DNA of 64,000 bases from Cadophora sp. MPI-SDFR-AT-0126 (GCA_020747065.1 JAGMVK010000001.1:1364001-1428000); one strand, 5' to 3'. Shown: positions 1-12,732, counted from the stretch's first letter. Made by a program: numbers and translations. The notes: generated from the sequence alone by a model not told the origin.

Positions 1-440
1 GTCCTCATCGTCGTCCTCTCGTCGTCGTCGTCGCCTTCTTAACTTTCACATTGGTCTACTGTCCTCTCGCAGAGCTTCCCTCCGCTTTGTTGTCGTATCG
101 CTCGTCTTCATCCCTTAAGCTTCATCGCGCATTCAAGTAATAGCGATATTTCTTCCCCTCGACATTCACCCTTTCCTCCTCGGTCTTCTGCAGAAGGCCG
201 ATAATCGATTTTCGAGTCTCTGCGCCGTTCTTATCGTTCGAGTCACACAAGCACAAGGCATCTGCCAGAGCAGCATCAGAAGCTCAGCCGCTTTTCCATC
301 TCTCTCTGCTGTCCGGAGTTTTGGCTTGAAAGTACTTTCTGCGAAGTTGAGTCTTTGCTCTGCCGCTGTAATATCACCATCGCATATCTCGCCAGCGCAA
401 TTTCGATTCGGATTTTCTCCAGCATTTGACACGACCAACA
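1..440. other. Window edge and 5' leader of the Pub1-like gene
   Basis: No supported coding region. It begins with a short TCG/GTC-rich stretch (about 8-36) followed by pyrimidine-rich DNA, as is common in fungal leaders. The segment lies directly upstream of the ATG at 441 and is probably promoter plus 5' UTR. Confidence 0.5.
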
Positions 441-2239
441 ATGGCAGACAACGGACCTCCTCCTTCTGGCGCTCAGCTGCCTCCACCCCCGCAGACGACA
501 GCTGGTGCGCCGGGCTATGAAAATGGGCATAGTGGCCAGGCCAATACCCACATGCCACCACCACCTCTCCCGCCGGTCATAATCCCGCAGAATACGAATC
601 CTATTCCAACAGCTATCTCATCGCCAATGGGGGAAAATGGAGGAATGATGTCGCCCGACAGTACTGGTGGATTTGTGCGCCGGGCTGCCCCTGAGCCCAA
701 TAAGCGCGCTTTGTACGTTGGAGGTCTTGATCCAAGAGTTACGGAAGATGTGCTTCGCCAGATCTTCGAGACTACTGGGCATGTGCAAAATGTCAAAATC
801 ATTCCAGACAAGAATGTAGGTGCCGTACGTATCAAATCTTAAGTCGAACTCTTGGAAATTTTGTCGCGCAATACTCGAGCATTGATTCTATTGGATTCTC
901 TTTGAACGGCATCTAGCCGAGTTTCCGCTCTGTTTGATAGAAGCATTCACTACAACAGACGTTTCTTTCCTCAAAAGCTCGCCCCACTAACATTTTTCGA
1001 CTTCTAGTCAAAAGGTTTCAACTACGGTTTTGTCGAATACGACGACCCTGGAGCAGCAGAACGCGCCATGCAGACCTTGAACGGCAGACGTGTTCACCAG
1101 GCGGTATGTTCTCGAGCCTTTTTCATCTTCTGTTTGACATCGATACTGACTATTTTTATTTTTAGGAAATCCGCGTCAACTGGGCATATCAATCCAATAC
1201 CTCAAACAAGGAAGATACCTCGAACCACTTCCATATCTTCGTTGGCGATCTCTCCAATGAAGTCAATGATGAAGTCCTCCTCCAAGCGTTCTCCGCCTTT
1301 GGCTCCGTCTCAGAAGCTCGTGTTATGTGGGACATGAAGACTGGTCGATCTCGTGGATATGGATTCGTTGCTTTCCGTGAGCGTCAAGATGCTGAGAAGG
1401 CACTGAGCTCTATGGACGGAGAATGGTTGGGATCTCGAGCCATCCGCTGCAACTGGGCCAACCAGAAGGGCCAGCCTTCGATTTCTCAGCAACAAGCTAT
1501 GTCTGCCATGGGCATGACCCCAACCACTCCGTTTGGTCATCACCACTTCCCAACCCACGGTGTCCAGAGCTACGACATGATTGTTCAACAGACCCCTGCT
1601 TGGCAAACCACTGTCTACGTTGGCAATCTTACACCATACACCACCCAGAACGACCTCATCCCTCTCTTTCAGAACTTCGGCTACGTTGTTGAGACACGCT
1701 TCCAAGCTGATCGTGGATTCGCCTTTGTTAAGATGGACACACATGAGAATGCAGCAATGGCCATCTGTCAATTGAGCGGCTACAACGTCAATGGCCGACC
1801 TCTCAAGTGTAGTGTAAGTGAAATCTGCATGTTTCTTTACTCGAGTAGGTAGCTAACTTGAAGTCAGTGGGGCAAGGACAAGGCACCAGGCCAGCCAGGC
1901 TTGGATGGAGCTCAAGCAGCCTGGAGCCCTCAAGCACCCACCCCCGGTGGTTACCCAGGAACTCCATCACAGTACTTCCCTCAATATGGTGGAATGCCTC
2001 AACCACAAGGTCCCCAGTCAGCTGGTCCAATGCCCACCGGTCAAACTCCTGGTCAATTCCCGCCCCAAGGTGGCTATGGTGGTCCGGCCCAGTCTCCTAG
2101 CCAATATGCCAACCCTCAAATGTATGGTGGATCTGCCAGCGCTGGTGGTTATGGTCGTGGTCAACCAACACCAAATGCTCAATGGAGTGCACCTGCGGCG
2201 CAAAACTTTGGAAACGGCTTCGGTGGCTACCAAGGATAA
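441..2239 (+). CDS. pub1: Pub1/TIA-1-like RNA-binding protein with three RRMs
   Basis: Four exons, 441-824, 1008-1103, 1166-1813 and 1868-2239, all joined in phase 0, give 499 aa. A Pro-rich N-terminus (1-85) is followed by RRM1 (about 89-165, RNP2 LYVGGL and RNP1 KGFNYGFVEY, the latter built across intron 1), RRM2 (about 182-260, IFVGDL and SRGYGFVAF) and RRM3 (about 308-380, VYVGNL and RGFAFVKM). The C-terminus is rich in Gln, Pro, Gly and Tyr, as in TIA-1-type proteins that enter stress granules. By family this is a poly(U)/AU-rich mRNA binder that affects mRNA stability and translation, shuttling between nucleus and cytoplasm. The first intron could instead use the GTAGGT at 816, but only the GTACGT at 825 keeps RRM1 in frame. 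The order of three RRMs and the low-complexity tail make the family call firm; orthology to yeast Pub1 rather than another TIA-like protein is inferred. Confidence 0.9.
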
Positions 2240-3184
2240 CTCTTCTATGGCTACTTTACGTCGATGGTTTTTTTCTCATTTTTGCTGCGTTCTCGTGGTG
2301 GGGGATATGAACTCGGGATTGGTTTTCTGCATCTTGGTCTTTTATTTTCAAACTGATCTGCTCGCCTTGGCAAGGCCGTTCAGTTGTGAAACTTGCATAA
2401 GGCTGTTGTTCATTTGAAGATGCTTTTCTCAATACAAATTTCTGTGTCTTATTTGTTGGGACGGTGATATCAAGCGTCAACTAAAAGTTGTTTTTCCTAG
2501 GATGTCTCGTCGATTGACTTTTGGATAACTCTCGGCATTTTGATTCTTGCTTTTCATTCGCATCTCTTGTCCTCATGAGTCCACGAATCTACTATTAGCG
2601 ACTACCCAGTTCCCTACGTCTCAACTTTTGCTCTTGTTATCGGCTCTGAAGTAGGAGGGTAGTTACATAAGATTTATAGCTTAAAGAGTGTAATGACACT
2701 GAGTCTCGGAAATGAAGGTGTTAAGTAATGATATCTATATGGACTATGCCAGAAGTGTGAAAGTGAAATGATTCAGCTACATTGAACTATAGTGACCTTC
2801 ACAGTGAACCAGCTGTTTGAGCCTCATCAGTCTTACTGGGTAGATTGGAAGCCACACTGCCCTCGCTGCCTGGAAGAGGAGGTTTGGAGTAGGTACGGAG
2901 TGCTACTCATGAAATGTATTGAGAAGAATCTGTCCTTCGTAAGTCTTAAATACCGATCTTGGGACTCTACATTTTTGGTGATATTCAGCCACACCAAGAC
3001 GTCAGATAGCCACTCCACGTGACATATATTCTAGCGCGACACGTCGATCGCGCCTCCCACGCGAAGCAGGCAAGCCACTTCGAGAAAGAGCGGACAACAA
3101 CAACGTCCGATCGGAACAACACCTCCTCATGCCCATTCTTTCAATGGGTGAACGCAGACCCCCAACAACACCTCGACCGATTGT
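2240..3184. other. Intergenic: pub1 3' end and pif1 promoter
   Basis: No gene seen. The 3' part carries a CACGTG E-box at 3016-3021 and an ACGCGA hexamer at 3059-3064, which resembles the MluI-box core of G1/S-regulated replication genes and would suit the downstream PIF1. That regulatory reading is an inference. Confidence 0.4.
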
Positions 3185-6115
3185 ATGCCGGCTGGCTTAA
3201 TAGGCTTTCCGGCTTTCTCACTTGCCCGTCGAGGACTGCCTGCGAGTTGCTGGAAAGCCCGGATTGCCCCTTGTCTTTCAACGGCTCTCGATGCGCCAAC
3301 CACGACCTTGTACTACTCTTCGATTGCAGCCGCAATGTTAGGAAAGGCAGTTAAAAGCCATGAGGCTTCCAAAACCAAGACCCCACTCGAGAAACAGCTT
3401 TTTCCATCCAGCAGCCCCGCACAAAACGGAAACATTGAGGAGCAATTCAAGAAAGCTCGCCCATCGACACAATCCATCGGTGGCTTCACAGGCTATAAGA
3501 ACACATTCGCAAAGCCAGTTATTCCTTCGAAACCATCCAATCCTTCGAACCCTTTACGTGCGAGATCTTCGAACATCAACCGACCATTCAGCAGAACTCC
3601 AAGCGTCTCGTCGGTGCCCGGCCTCTCCTCAACTGCATCTTCTTTGACTTCAGTCTTGAGCAGGAAAGACTCATTCCGAGATACGCCAGACACAATTGAT
3701 CTCACCAGAGATACCCCAACTGTTTCGATGGCCTCAATGTCCAGCCACGCGGTGGTCGAGTTCGATGAGAACGACTTCGACGATGATGCAGACATCGACC
3801 TAGATATGGACTACGAGCTACCTATGTCTATGCCAGCACCACCCAAGCCATCACAGAGCAAATCTCAAGCTGCGCCTTCTCCGTGTACTATACCAAATTT
3901 ACCCCACCAGGCAAATGCACGTAATCCAACAAGCAGTGCGCAGACATGGTCTTCTTCACCCCCAGCACACAAATTGACGCCGCCCGGAGCACTGAAGAGA
4001 CGACAACAAGAAGAACTTGTAGCTCCGGAGTTATCCAAGACGAAAGAAAACATTCCTAACCCTAACCCTCGACCTGTCAAAAGGAGAACTTTGCCGTGGC
4101 AACAGAAACGTGCGGAAGAAGATGAGATTGCGGATTTACGAGAAGAGCAGGAGGATATAACGGCATCTGTTCCATCGTCTGGATCGCAGAATAATTTATG
4201 CTTCCGGTGTAAAGAGACCGGACATTATGCCTATGAATGTGAAAATGTGAAAAAGGGCCAGGGGACCAAATGGGACTTCACCCCTAAAGAAAAACGCATG
4301 CCATGGAACCATACTGGCAGCGCAATTGCGGAGGAGAAGAAGAGGTTCAAGGACAAGCAGAAGGCGAGGAAAACAACTGATGATCGGGCTGCTGGAGGAC
4401 GTCGCAAAGCGGTATTGAACCCAATCACCCTCAGCCAGGAGCAGCAGAAAGTTCTCGATCTAGTTGTGAATCAAAGCAAAAGTGTCTTTTTCACTGGATC
4501 AGCTGGAACGGGAAAATCGGTCTTGATGAGAGCTATTATCGCAGAATTGCGCAAGAAGTATTCTCGAGAGCCAGACCGCGTTGCAGTTACTGCTTCTACC
4601 GGTCTCGCTGCTTGCAATATCGGCGGTGTTACCCTGCATAGTTTTGGTGGCATTGGACTTGGAAAGGAGGACGTACCGGCTCTTGTGAAGAAGATCAAGA
4701 GAAATCAGAAAGCGAAGAACCGTTGGATCCGAACCAAGATTTTGATTATCGACGAGATCTCAATGGTGGACGGAGACCTCTTTGACAAGCTGGAAGGTAT
4801 CGCAAGACTGATGAGGAACAACGGACGACCATTTGGTGGCATTCAGCTAGTCATCACCGGCGACTTCTTCCAATTACCCCCTGTGCCAGACTACGACAAC
4901 AAAGCGAGAGCAGTCAAGTTTGCATTTGACGCTGGTACTTGGCCCACTGCCATTCATCACACAATCGGTCTTACTGAAGTTTTCCGTCAGAAGGATCCTG
5001 GTAAGTACCACTCACTGTCTTGATACCTATTGAATCCTCTGACAGTTCAGTTTTTGCAAATATGCTCAATGAGATGCGTTTGGGCAAGATTACAAACGAA
5101 ACTATTGCTGCTTTCAAGAAATTAAGCAGACCAATCCCGAATGAGAATGGTTTAGCCTCCACCGAACTGTAAGATAGCTTTCTTCATTCTTCTACGATGG
5201 ATCCACAACTAATTGATTTCTAGCTTTCCGACTAGAAACGAGGTCGAAAACTCGAACGCATTTAGAATGCGAAGCTTAGTGGGTAAGAGCTACAAATACG
5301 AAGCTCGAGACACCGGAACCATCACAGACATTGCCATGCGTGATAAACTCCTCTCTAATATGATGGCTCCGAAAGTGCTTGAGCTGAAGAAGGGTGCCCA
5401 AGTGATGTTGATCAAGAATATGGATGATGGTCTAGTCAACGGGTCGTTGGGCAAGGTCTCTGCTTTCATGAGCGAAAAGACCTTTGAAATGTACGACAAA
5501 AATCCGGAGTTGTTTGACGACGATGTTGATGACGAAGACTTGACCGAAGATGCGAGAGAGGAACGATCCAAGATCAGAGCAACATTTTCAGCCGCGAAGG
5601 AGTCATCAGCGGATGCAGGCCGACTATATCCACTTGTAAGATTCTCAGCCGCCGACGGGACTGTCAGAGCAATTCTAGTTCAACCAGAAGATTGGAAGGT
5701 GGAATTACCCAATGGCGAGGTACAGGCACAACGTTCTCAACTCCCGCTTATTCTTGCTTGGGCGCTATCAATCCACAAAGCACAAGGACAAACTTTGGAA
5801 CGAGTCAAGATCGATCTCAAGAAGATTTTCGAGAAGGGACAAGCATATGTCGCTCTGAGTCGAGCTACCAGCCAAGCTGGACTCGAGGTACAGAATTTCG
5901 ACAAGAACAAGGTCATGGCCCATCCACGGGTTGCCCAGTTCTACGACAGCCTGTACAGCGTAAATAAAGCTCTCAAGCACCCGACAGTTGCGAAGCCATC
6001 CGCCCCAACGAAGACAGCAACTACATATGAGGAAGAATTAATGATGGCTGTGGAACAGACCAGAGGATACGAATTCGACGATGAAGAAGAGGCAGTCTTG
6101 GCGGCATACGGCTAA
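3185..6115 (+). CDS. pif1: PIF1-family 5'-3' DNA helicase with CCHC zinc knuckle
   Basis: Exons 3185-5000, 5051-5168 and 5224-6115 give 941 aa. Helicase motifs are clear: Walker A GSAGTGKS (438-445), Walker B DEIS (523-526), motif [13 protein letters not shown], and the C-terminal HKAQGQTLE and YVALSRATS blocks. Upstream is a disordered half with a CX2CX4HX4C zinc knuckle ([14 protein letters not shown], 339-352). By family the enzyme unwinds G-quadruplex and replication intermediates, removes telomerase from telomeres and maintains mitochondrial DNA. The first 50 residues are rich in Arg, Ala and Ser with one acidic residue and look like a mitochondrial presequence. A second in-frame ATG at 3335 (Met51) would give a nuclear form. 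The first ATG has T at -3, the second G at -3, so leaky scanning is plausible. The helicase call is firm; the two-start model is inferred by analogy with yeast PIF1. Confidence 0.93.
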
Positions 6116-7145
6116 AATCCCATAGACATGTATCATTCGCTGTGCGTCTTGTTGGAGAAGTATTATCATTGCTTGGCGTCGCTCGGAGTTCGGTAGAAGG
6201 ATCCTGCATGGAATGGAGTACATGTCGTTTCTCGACTGAGTATCGGGGAAATATACCGGCCTAGATATGGCTGTGGTACTTGCTGTCCAGAAATGAAGCC
6301 TGGTGGTTGCTGGACTAGCTCAGGCTATTATAGGAGGTAGCTATGGAAGAGATCTACCCCTTCCCGAAGTATCACCTGTAGCGATGTTCAATGGAAAGTT
6401 ATTGAAAGGACACATTTCATGATAGCTTGAGTGAGTGATACAAGACGTGAATTTGGATGCAGCCTTCGACTACTGGTAATGATTGGCTGAGCTGCACCCG
6501 AGGTGTTTATGTACCGATTGGACATGACAACAACCCCACGAGATCCATGGGGATAATGGACGTCATTCAAATATGGAGAGCTGCCCATAGACGAGGCATT
6601 CCTTTTTGCTCGACCCTGAACTGCTAACCGCTACTGTAGCTGCTCCAAATTCCAATTCGTAGGCCTGATCCGTACACTGAAGATGGGGTTTTTGCGTAGT
6701 GATCATGGAGACATGCTTCAGGCGTGGGGACTAACATAAAAGTAGGAAACAATAAATTATACTAATGGAAGCTAGGAAGAGATATTTATTTACTTGCAAA
6801 CGCCAATGTGAAGTCCAAGGGAAGTGATAAAAACACTAACCCCTTATCGATAAGCCGGAAACCCAGCAAGCGTACCTGCCGTAAGCAATGTCCCGAAAAT
6901 ATACTTTTGTCTCATCTGTACGACTTCCTTCAACACTCCACAAACTACGGATTTCTACTGTCCTTACCAAGGCAACGGCACTGATTCTGGACTTTTCATG
7001 ACTCCTGAGCAAAGCACAGTAAACATTACGACCCTCACGAATTGCCAACTCAGGAGCTCGTGAGGTATCGCAAAAATAGCCAAAGGCAGCCAGGCAAGAA
7101 ATATCGAGGTCAAGGACGTTGAAACACAGAACGGCGCGTGGCAGG
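6116..7145. other. Intergenic between pif1 and edc3
   Basis: About 1 kb. Only short reading frames without plausible protein character are present. I see no repeat or RNA gene. It presumably holds the pif1 terminator and edc3 promoter. Confidence 0.4.
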
Positions 7146-9339
7146 ATGTCTTATAGCTTCATTGGACTCACCATGCTGGTGACGCTCAAAGAGCCACCTG
7201 GAGTGCAAGTGAGGGGCGTGGTCAAAAACATCGAGCCCGGGATGGGCTTGACTCTTATGAATGGTATATTCCCCTCCACTGCGCCCATATATTTCTAGAC
7301 TAATGCCCTATCCAGTCATATGTACAGGAAATGGCAAATACGTCCCAGAGTTATCACTCAAAGTTGCAGAGATTGCCAATCTGGAAGAAGCTACAAATGA
7401 GAATGCCGTAGTTAACAAGCCTCCTCCTCCTCAAGCATATCCTGTTGCCCCATATCCAGCCCCAACACCAGCCGTCAAGCCAAAGCATTTCGAAGATCCA
7501 GCTATCTTAAGCATGGGCAAGAGACCAACACCTGTCATCAACCATACACCTTCTCTACCTACGCAGCCATGGAGTGCTACATCTATGGAACGGACAGACT
7601 CCACACAGACTGCGACGGGCAGGAATTCTAGGTCAATTCGAGACATCACCCCTGCTGCAACCTTGGTGGAGCCCATGGAAGCTATGCGTGTCTCTGGAGA
7701 GGGAGCGAATGGTACACCATTGGTGGAGGAGATGGATGGAGAGGCAGAGGTTCTGCCAGAGCAACCAGCGGCCAAGCAGAGGAAAGCGCGCAGGTCGAGG
7801 AAAGGCCGCAAAACAGGAGACGATGCCACCGCAGATCCTTCTGCCACAACAACGAAGGATACTACGAATTCTAAAGGATGGAGACAAACACCCCTCTTGG
7901 AGCCGACAACTTCTTTTCAGCCGTTTGCGACGCTCAAGAAGAATAGACGGAGAAACGGGAAAATGGAGGAGAATGGGTGGCAAACTGAGGACGCTACAGA
8001 TGTACAGGAGATGGGCGACTTTGACTTTGTAGGCAGTCTGGCGAAATTCGACAAGCATACGGTCTTCAACCAAATACAAGCCGAGGACAGTGTCGCGGAC
8101 GAAGATCGATTGGTTTCTCACAACAGGTTGCCTAGGGCGAAGCCAGGGACAGCTGGCGGAAAGAACCTACATTACACGGAGAATGTTCTCGAGGTACCCA
8201 ATGGCCCAGCAAAGACCACAGCCTGGAAGAGTGAAGCGGGCGATAGTGAGGATGAGGAGGCGAGAGGAAGTCAGCGTGGGTCAGGAAGTGGTAGACGCTC
8301 GCGCCGAACCGAACGAGCCGATAGCAAGTTGTCGCTGAATCGAAGACCTGTTTCTCGAAAGGGAAGCGCTGGTATACATCCTGCTCGAACCCTTTCAGTA
8401 AGGTTTTCAGATCGTGCCAAGGCGTCAGATACTAATTGCCAAAAGATCCCATCACCCGCGTCAAAGCCATCCTTCTTTCTTGTTCCGTCGGATCGTCGTT
8501 GCGAGACTATTTCAGCTCTACAGATGCTCAACCTCGAGAACATCGCGGACAACGAACTTGGTCTTTCAGAAGATATGATGAGTGAGAATGCAGGTCGAGG
8601 CATTGCGGAAGTTGCCTTGTCTGCTCTCAACGCAAGCGGTGGGCGAGGTTTGACCCAGGGCAAGAATAGCATAATACCAACAGTTGTAGTTTTCGCAGGA
8701 AACAACAAAAGTGGTTTACGTGCGGTCGCCGCTGGTCGACACATTCGAAACCACGGTCTCAATGTTGTCATTTGCGTTCTTGGACTGGAACGAGAATCCG
8801 AACTTCTTGTTGGCTTAAGACGGCAGATCAAAGTCTTCCGAGGCTTTGGAGGCAAAATTGTCACCAAGATCGAGCTACTTGAGTACGTCAAAACCCTCGA
8901 TGCACCTCTCGAGTTGATTATAGATGGTCTTCTTGGTCTCACTATTTCATTTGAGGAATTGCGGACTGGAGACCAAGCAACAGCATACGAATTAATTGCA
9001 TGGGCAAATCGAAGCAAAGCTCGAGTCCTGGCAATTGATGTCCCTACTGGTATTGATCCCACTACTGGAAAGGTCAGCATCATTGATGGTCGTCAACTAT
9101 ACATCCACGCCGAGTACGTGGTAGCGATGGGCGCGCCAAAGAAAGGTCTCCTGGAGGCATTGGCTCTCGGTGAAGGCATTGCCGACGAAGATGGCAAGGG
9201 CAAAGATTGGCAGTTGTTTGTTGCAGACATCGGCTTAGGCGCCGCGGTCTGGAAAAAAGCAGGTACGAGAGTCAGACGTGGAGTGGAGTTTGATGGTAGT
9301 TGGGTCCTAGCCATGAGATTCCAAGGAGGCGCAGAGTAG
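7146..9339 (+). CDS. edc3: EDC3, enhancer of mRNA decapping
   Basis: Exon 1 is 7146-7263 and exon 2 is 7316-9339; the 52-nt intron has a CTAAT branch-like element before the CCAG acceptor. The product is 713 aa. The N-terminal exon encodes the LSm-like start (FIGLTMLVTLKEPPG), which pairs with Dcp2. An FDF motif (DFDFVGSLAKFDK) begins at 274; in Edc3 this segment binds the DEAD-box helicase Dhh1/DDX6. A YjeF_N domain runs from about 443 to 705 (VVFAGNNKSG, IIDGLLGL, DVPTGIDP) and dimerises in known homologues. LSm-FDF-YjeF_N is diagnostic of Edc3, a P-body scaffold that stimulates decapping. The middle is basic and Ser-rich, probably disordered. Without the small upstream exon the protein would lack its Dcp2-binding LSm fold, so the spliced start is strongly preferred over the ATG at 7257. 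Confidence 0.93.
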
Positions 9340-10149
9340 ATGGCTCCTTAACCCGATGGATGGACATGGAAGGAATTGTTTACGGGCTGATGGTAACCGA
9401 CTGTATCGTGGTTTTTGCAAAGCTTTTAGCATGGCGTTCTCCCCGCATGGTTGAGCGGATGGGCGGATCGATGATTTTATTGCGAGTTTAAAAGTAATGG
9501 GCTGGTTGGTTGCATAGCTGAGGGGTTCTATGGCGCTGGTAATCAAGACGAACTGAGGGCTTCGACTTATGTATTGGTCTAGGCTTGCTTATGAACATGA
9601 TAACAATGGAACTATTCAACATCAAGACTTCATTTATCCATTCTCCATGAGGCTCGGAAATATTTGTGCGAGCCTGCTTGATCCTTCAAAAGACACTATA
9701 CAAGACTAGCTTCATTTGGTTTAGAGTGCAATACTCTTGGCACCTTCGGGCATGCTCCCAGCTCCCCTCCCTCCTCAGTCACACCAAGCAAGTTTTACAA
9801 GAGTGACTCAGTAGATGGCTGTGTTCGGAAGGTATGTCCAAATGAAAACTAACTCAGATAAAAGCTGTGTTTGTGCAGGTATCTATCCATCCTTCAGTCT
9901 CTCCTGCTCTCAGTAACATGCAGATTGAACCGGCGTGACTCATGGTGAGGTGACGGCTTCAGCCCTCTTGCCAAAATTCGACCTTATTACCTTCGCTAGA
10001 GTACTTAGTCTTGGGTCACTGCTTGCCATAGCGCTGATAGATCAATGTAAACAGTCCACCTCTGACCTCGCTAAAGCCAAGTCTCTCCTCTCACCAAGAC
10101 ATCACTACACTTTACATCCAATCATCCTCTTCTCGTTCAATTTGTCATC
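9340..10149. other. Intergenic between edc3 and the APH-fold kinase gene
   Basis: No supported gene. The last 100 bases are CT-rich, typical of a fungal core promoter and leader. Confidence 0.4.
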
Positions 10150-11393
10150 ATGGCAACAGAGGCTCAAGATGAGATGATGCTCAAGGTCTCAAACAGCCTC
10201 AAAGATGGCGCCTTCGCATGCAGATCTCTCACGAAATTATCTGGCGGAACGGCCAATTTCGTGTACCGAGGAATACTGGCCACTCCTCTCTCAGATGGAA
10301 CGAAGACGGTAGTGATCAAGCACACTGAGGGCTATGTGGCTCAGAGTCCTGGCTTTAAAATAACAACTACGAGATGTGTAAGTCTACTATTCCCAGATAC
10401 CCGATTTGAAGTATTTGACGTATCTGACATCCGGATAGGATTACGAACAAACAGTACTTAAAGCACTCTCCACCATGACACCCTCAACACACACCAACAT
10501 CACCGTCGTTACACCAACCATGCACCTCTTCTCCCACACCACCAACACCCAAATCTACAGCGACCTCCCCTCCTCCCTAGACCTCAAGACCTACGTCCTC
10601 AAACACGCCTCCACCCTCACTCGACCGGAGTGTCAACGTCTAGGTCACGCACTCGGCCTCTGGACCCGAAATTTCCACTCTTGGGCACAGGCCGAGGAGC
10701 AGAAAGGCTTAGTGGAAGCTATGAAGGGTAATGTGGCCATGCGTGATTTGAAGTTTACCATTAATTATGACACGCTGGTTGGTACTGTGGAGACGTTTCC
10801 TCACATTTTGGAAGGAAGTAGGGAGATTTTTGAGAAGATTAGGGAGGCGAGGAGAGGAGAGATGGAGAGTGGGACAGGGGTGCTTATTCATGGGGATTTC
10901 TGGAGTGGGAAGTGAGTTGACCTCTTTCCTCTTTCGTAGTATTTTGAGAAGTGCCGAGATACAGTTTTGGGAAGAGGGACTGATAGAGGACAACAGCGTA
11001 CTCCTCCCAGACAAATCCATCGCAGACCCCTCATCCTCAACAACAGCCTACATCACCGACTGGGAACTCAGCCAAGTCGCCTCGCCAGCCTACGATCTCG
11101 GGCAGATGCTGGCTGAGCTCTTCGAGTTCAAGCACTTCAAGGACATCGATGCGGGTGTCTGGCTCATGGAGGCGTTCATGCAAGGGTATGGGAGACTCGA
11201 GGAGGAGATGGCGTTTAAGACTGCGGTTCATGTGGGTACGCATCTGATTTGTTGGGGATCGAGGGTTAGGGGCTGGGGCACGGAGGAGCAGATTGAGGGT
11301 GTTGTTGAGAGGGGGAGGGAGTGGGTTGTTAAGGCTTGGGAGGGAGATAAGGTTTTTTTTGAGGGGGAACCGTTGGGATGTCTTTTTTATTGA
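10150..11393 (+). CDS. Aminoglycoside phosphotransferase-fold (APH-like) small-molecule kinase
   Basis: Exons 10150-10377, 10439-10911 and 10997-11393 give 365 aa. The protein-kinase-like fold shows as a nucleotide-binding segment (LSGGTANFVYRG), a likely ATP-binding Lys (VVIKH), a catalytic loop HGDFWSGN (227-234) and a metal-binding DWE (255-257) in ITDWELSQ. The Asn of the catalytic loop exists only after splicing: exon 2 ends in AA and exon 3 supplies C at the CAACAG acceptor (10996). Fungal genomes hold many such APH-family genes of unknown substrate; the small-molecule phosphotransferase role is known for the family, the substrate here is not. The gene converges on the SDR gene with 130 bp between stops. 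Third-exon placement relies on the motif and an 85-nt intron and is well supported. Confidence 0.8.
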
Positions 11394-11523
11394 TGATGAA
11401 TTCAAGTATGATCCATGGATGGAGCGCGAATTGAAAAGATAGACAGAGACACAACACACTCTTCCTTTCCTTTCAGAAACCCGAACTCCAGAGCTAAAAT
11501 CACGCACGCTTGGCCGAGATCGT

Positions 11524-12732
11524 TCAAATCACTCCCCAGGCTTTATCAATCGGCAACGCAACACCATTGATAGCTCTCGCGCCGTCGCTGGCCAGGAAAA
11601 GTATTACGTTTGCTACCTCGGTCGATGTTATACTTGGTGTCTCGCCGAGTGGGTTGTGCAGCTCCCAGATTGGACTTGAGGAGGTTGTCAATTCCTGGTT
11701 TTGAGATTGTGATGGGGACATTGGGATGGGAGGGAAGGGTGATCTTACCGAAGAGCAGCGAAGCCAGCTTCATCGAAATGGTCGCTTTGCTCGAAAGCTT
11801 TGATGTTCGTTTCCATTGCTAGACATGTCTTGTCAGGAATTTTCTCTTCCAGAAGCCCAAATGTAAGGGGGAAGGCAAAGAGAGGGATGTGAGATGTGAG
11901 AGAAGAGAACTTACTTCCTGGTAACACGGCATTACATCTGATACCCTCGTCCCTGAACCTCCACGCCGTGTGCCTGAGGTAACAAAAGAGTTAGTAATTC
12001 GAATCTTCTGGGAAGGGTATTAGACCTGTTTCGAGGCAAAACCACTTGCGACATTCAAAAAAAAGCGAATCGAAAAAAGGCTCCCCCAACACCTACTTCG
12101 TCACGCCAAGCAACCCATGTTTGGAAGTCGTGTACGCCAAACCCGCTGCAGCACCAGAGACGGCTGCTTTACTGGCTACGTTGATGATCGAGCCGTTTTT
12201 CTTGGCTTTCATGAAGGGGATGACGGCGCGGATCATGCGTGTCGGGACTGTGAGGTTGACGCTCATGATGCGTGACCATTCGGCGTCGCTGTAGACGTCG
12301 ATTGCTTCGAAAGCGTCCATAACGCCGGCTACGTTTGCGAGGACGTCGATTTTGGTGCTGTTGAAGTCAGATGACTACTATTGAAATAAAATGAAGTTTT
12401 GGGGGGAATTCATGAATCCGTGGAATTGTAGTTAAAAAATCATACCCAAACTTCGCAACACATATCCTAACCACCTCATCACACTCCCCCTCCCCCGTCA
12501 AATCACACCTATGGAAATGGAACCCCCCCTGATCGCGCTGGTCGATCTTCGAATACTCCATATCCATGATATCAACACCGAGGACCTCATATTGATGGCT
12601 GAGGAAGACCTGGGTTGTGGCGAGACCGACGCCTGATGCGCAGCCGGTTACGATGGCGACTTTTCCGAAGCCGACGACGTCGATGGTGCGTTGGGGGAGG
12701 ATTGTGGTGCCGGTGTGGTAGTTGAATGGCAT
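11524..12732 (-). CDS. NAD-dependent short-chain dehydrogenase/reductase (SDR)
   Basis: Five exons on the minus strand, 12732-12446, 12357-12097, 11973-11915, 11818-11749 and 11674-11524, give 275 aa with every junction in frame. The cofactor motif is TGCASGVG and an Asp follows beta-2 (VLGVDIMD), indicating NAD(H) preference. The NNAG motif appears as NVAG. The catalytic triad is Ser158, Tyr171 and Lys175 (AYTTSKHG). The C-terminus (FLASDGARAINGVALPIDKAWG) is typical of classical SDRs. Three of the exons are under 160 nt, so the gene is easily mistaken for fragments; once spliced, length and motifs match a complete classical SDR. The substrate cannot be read from sequence. Confidence 0.85.

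Noticed and set aside
8271..9083. 270-codon open frame antisense to EDC3
   Set aside because: It lies fully inside a well-supported coding exon and has shadow-like Arg/Ser/Pro composition.
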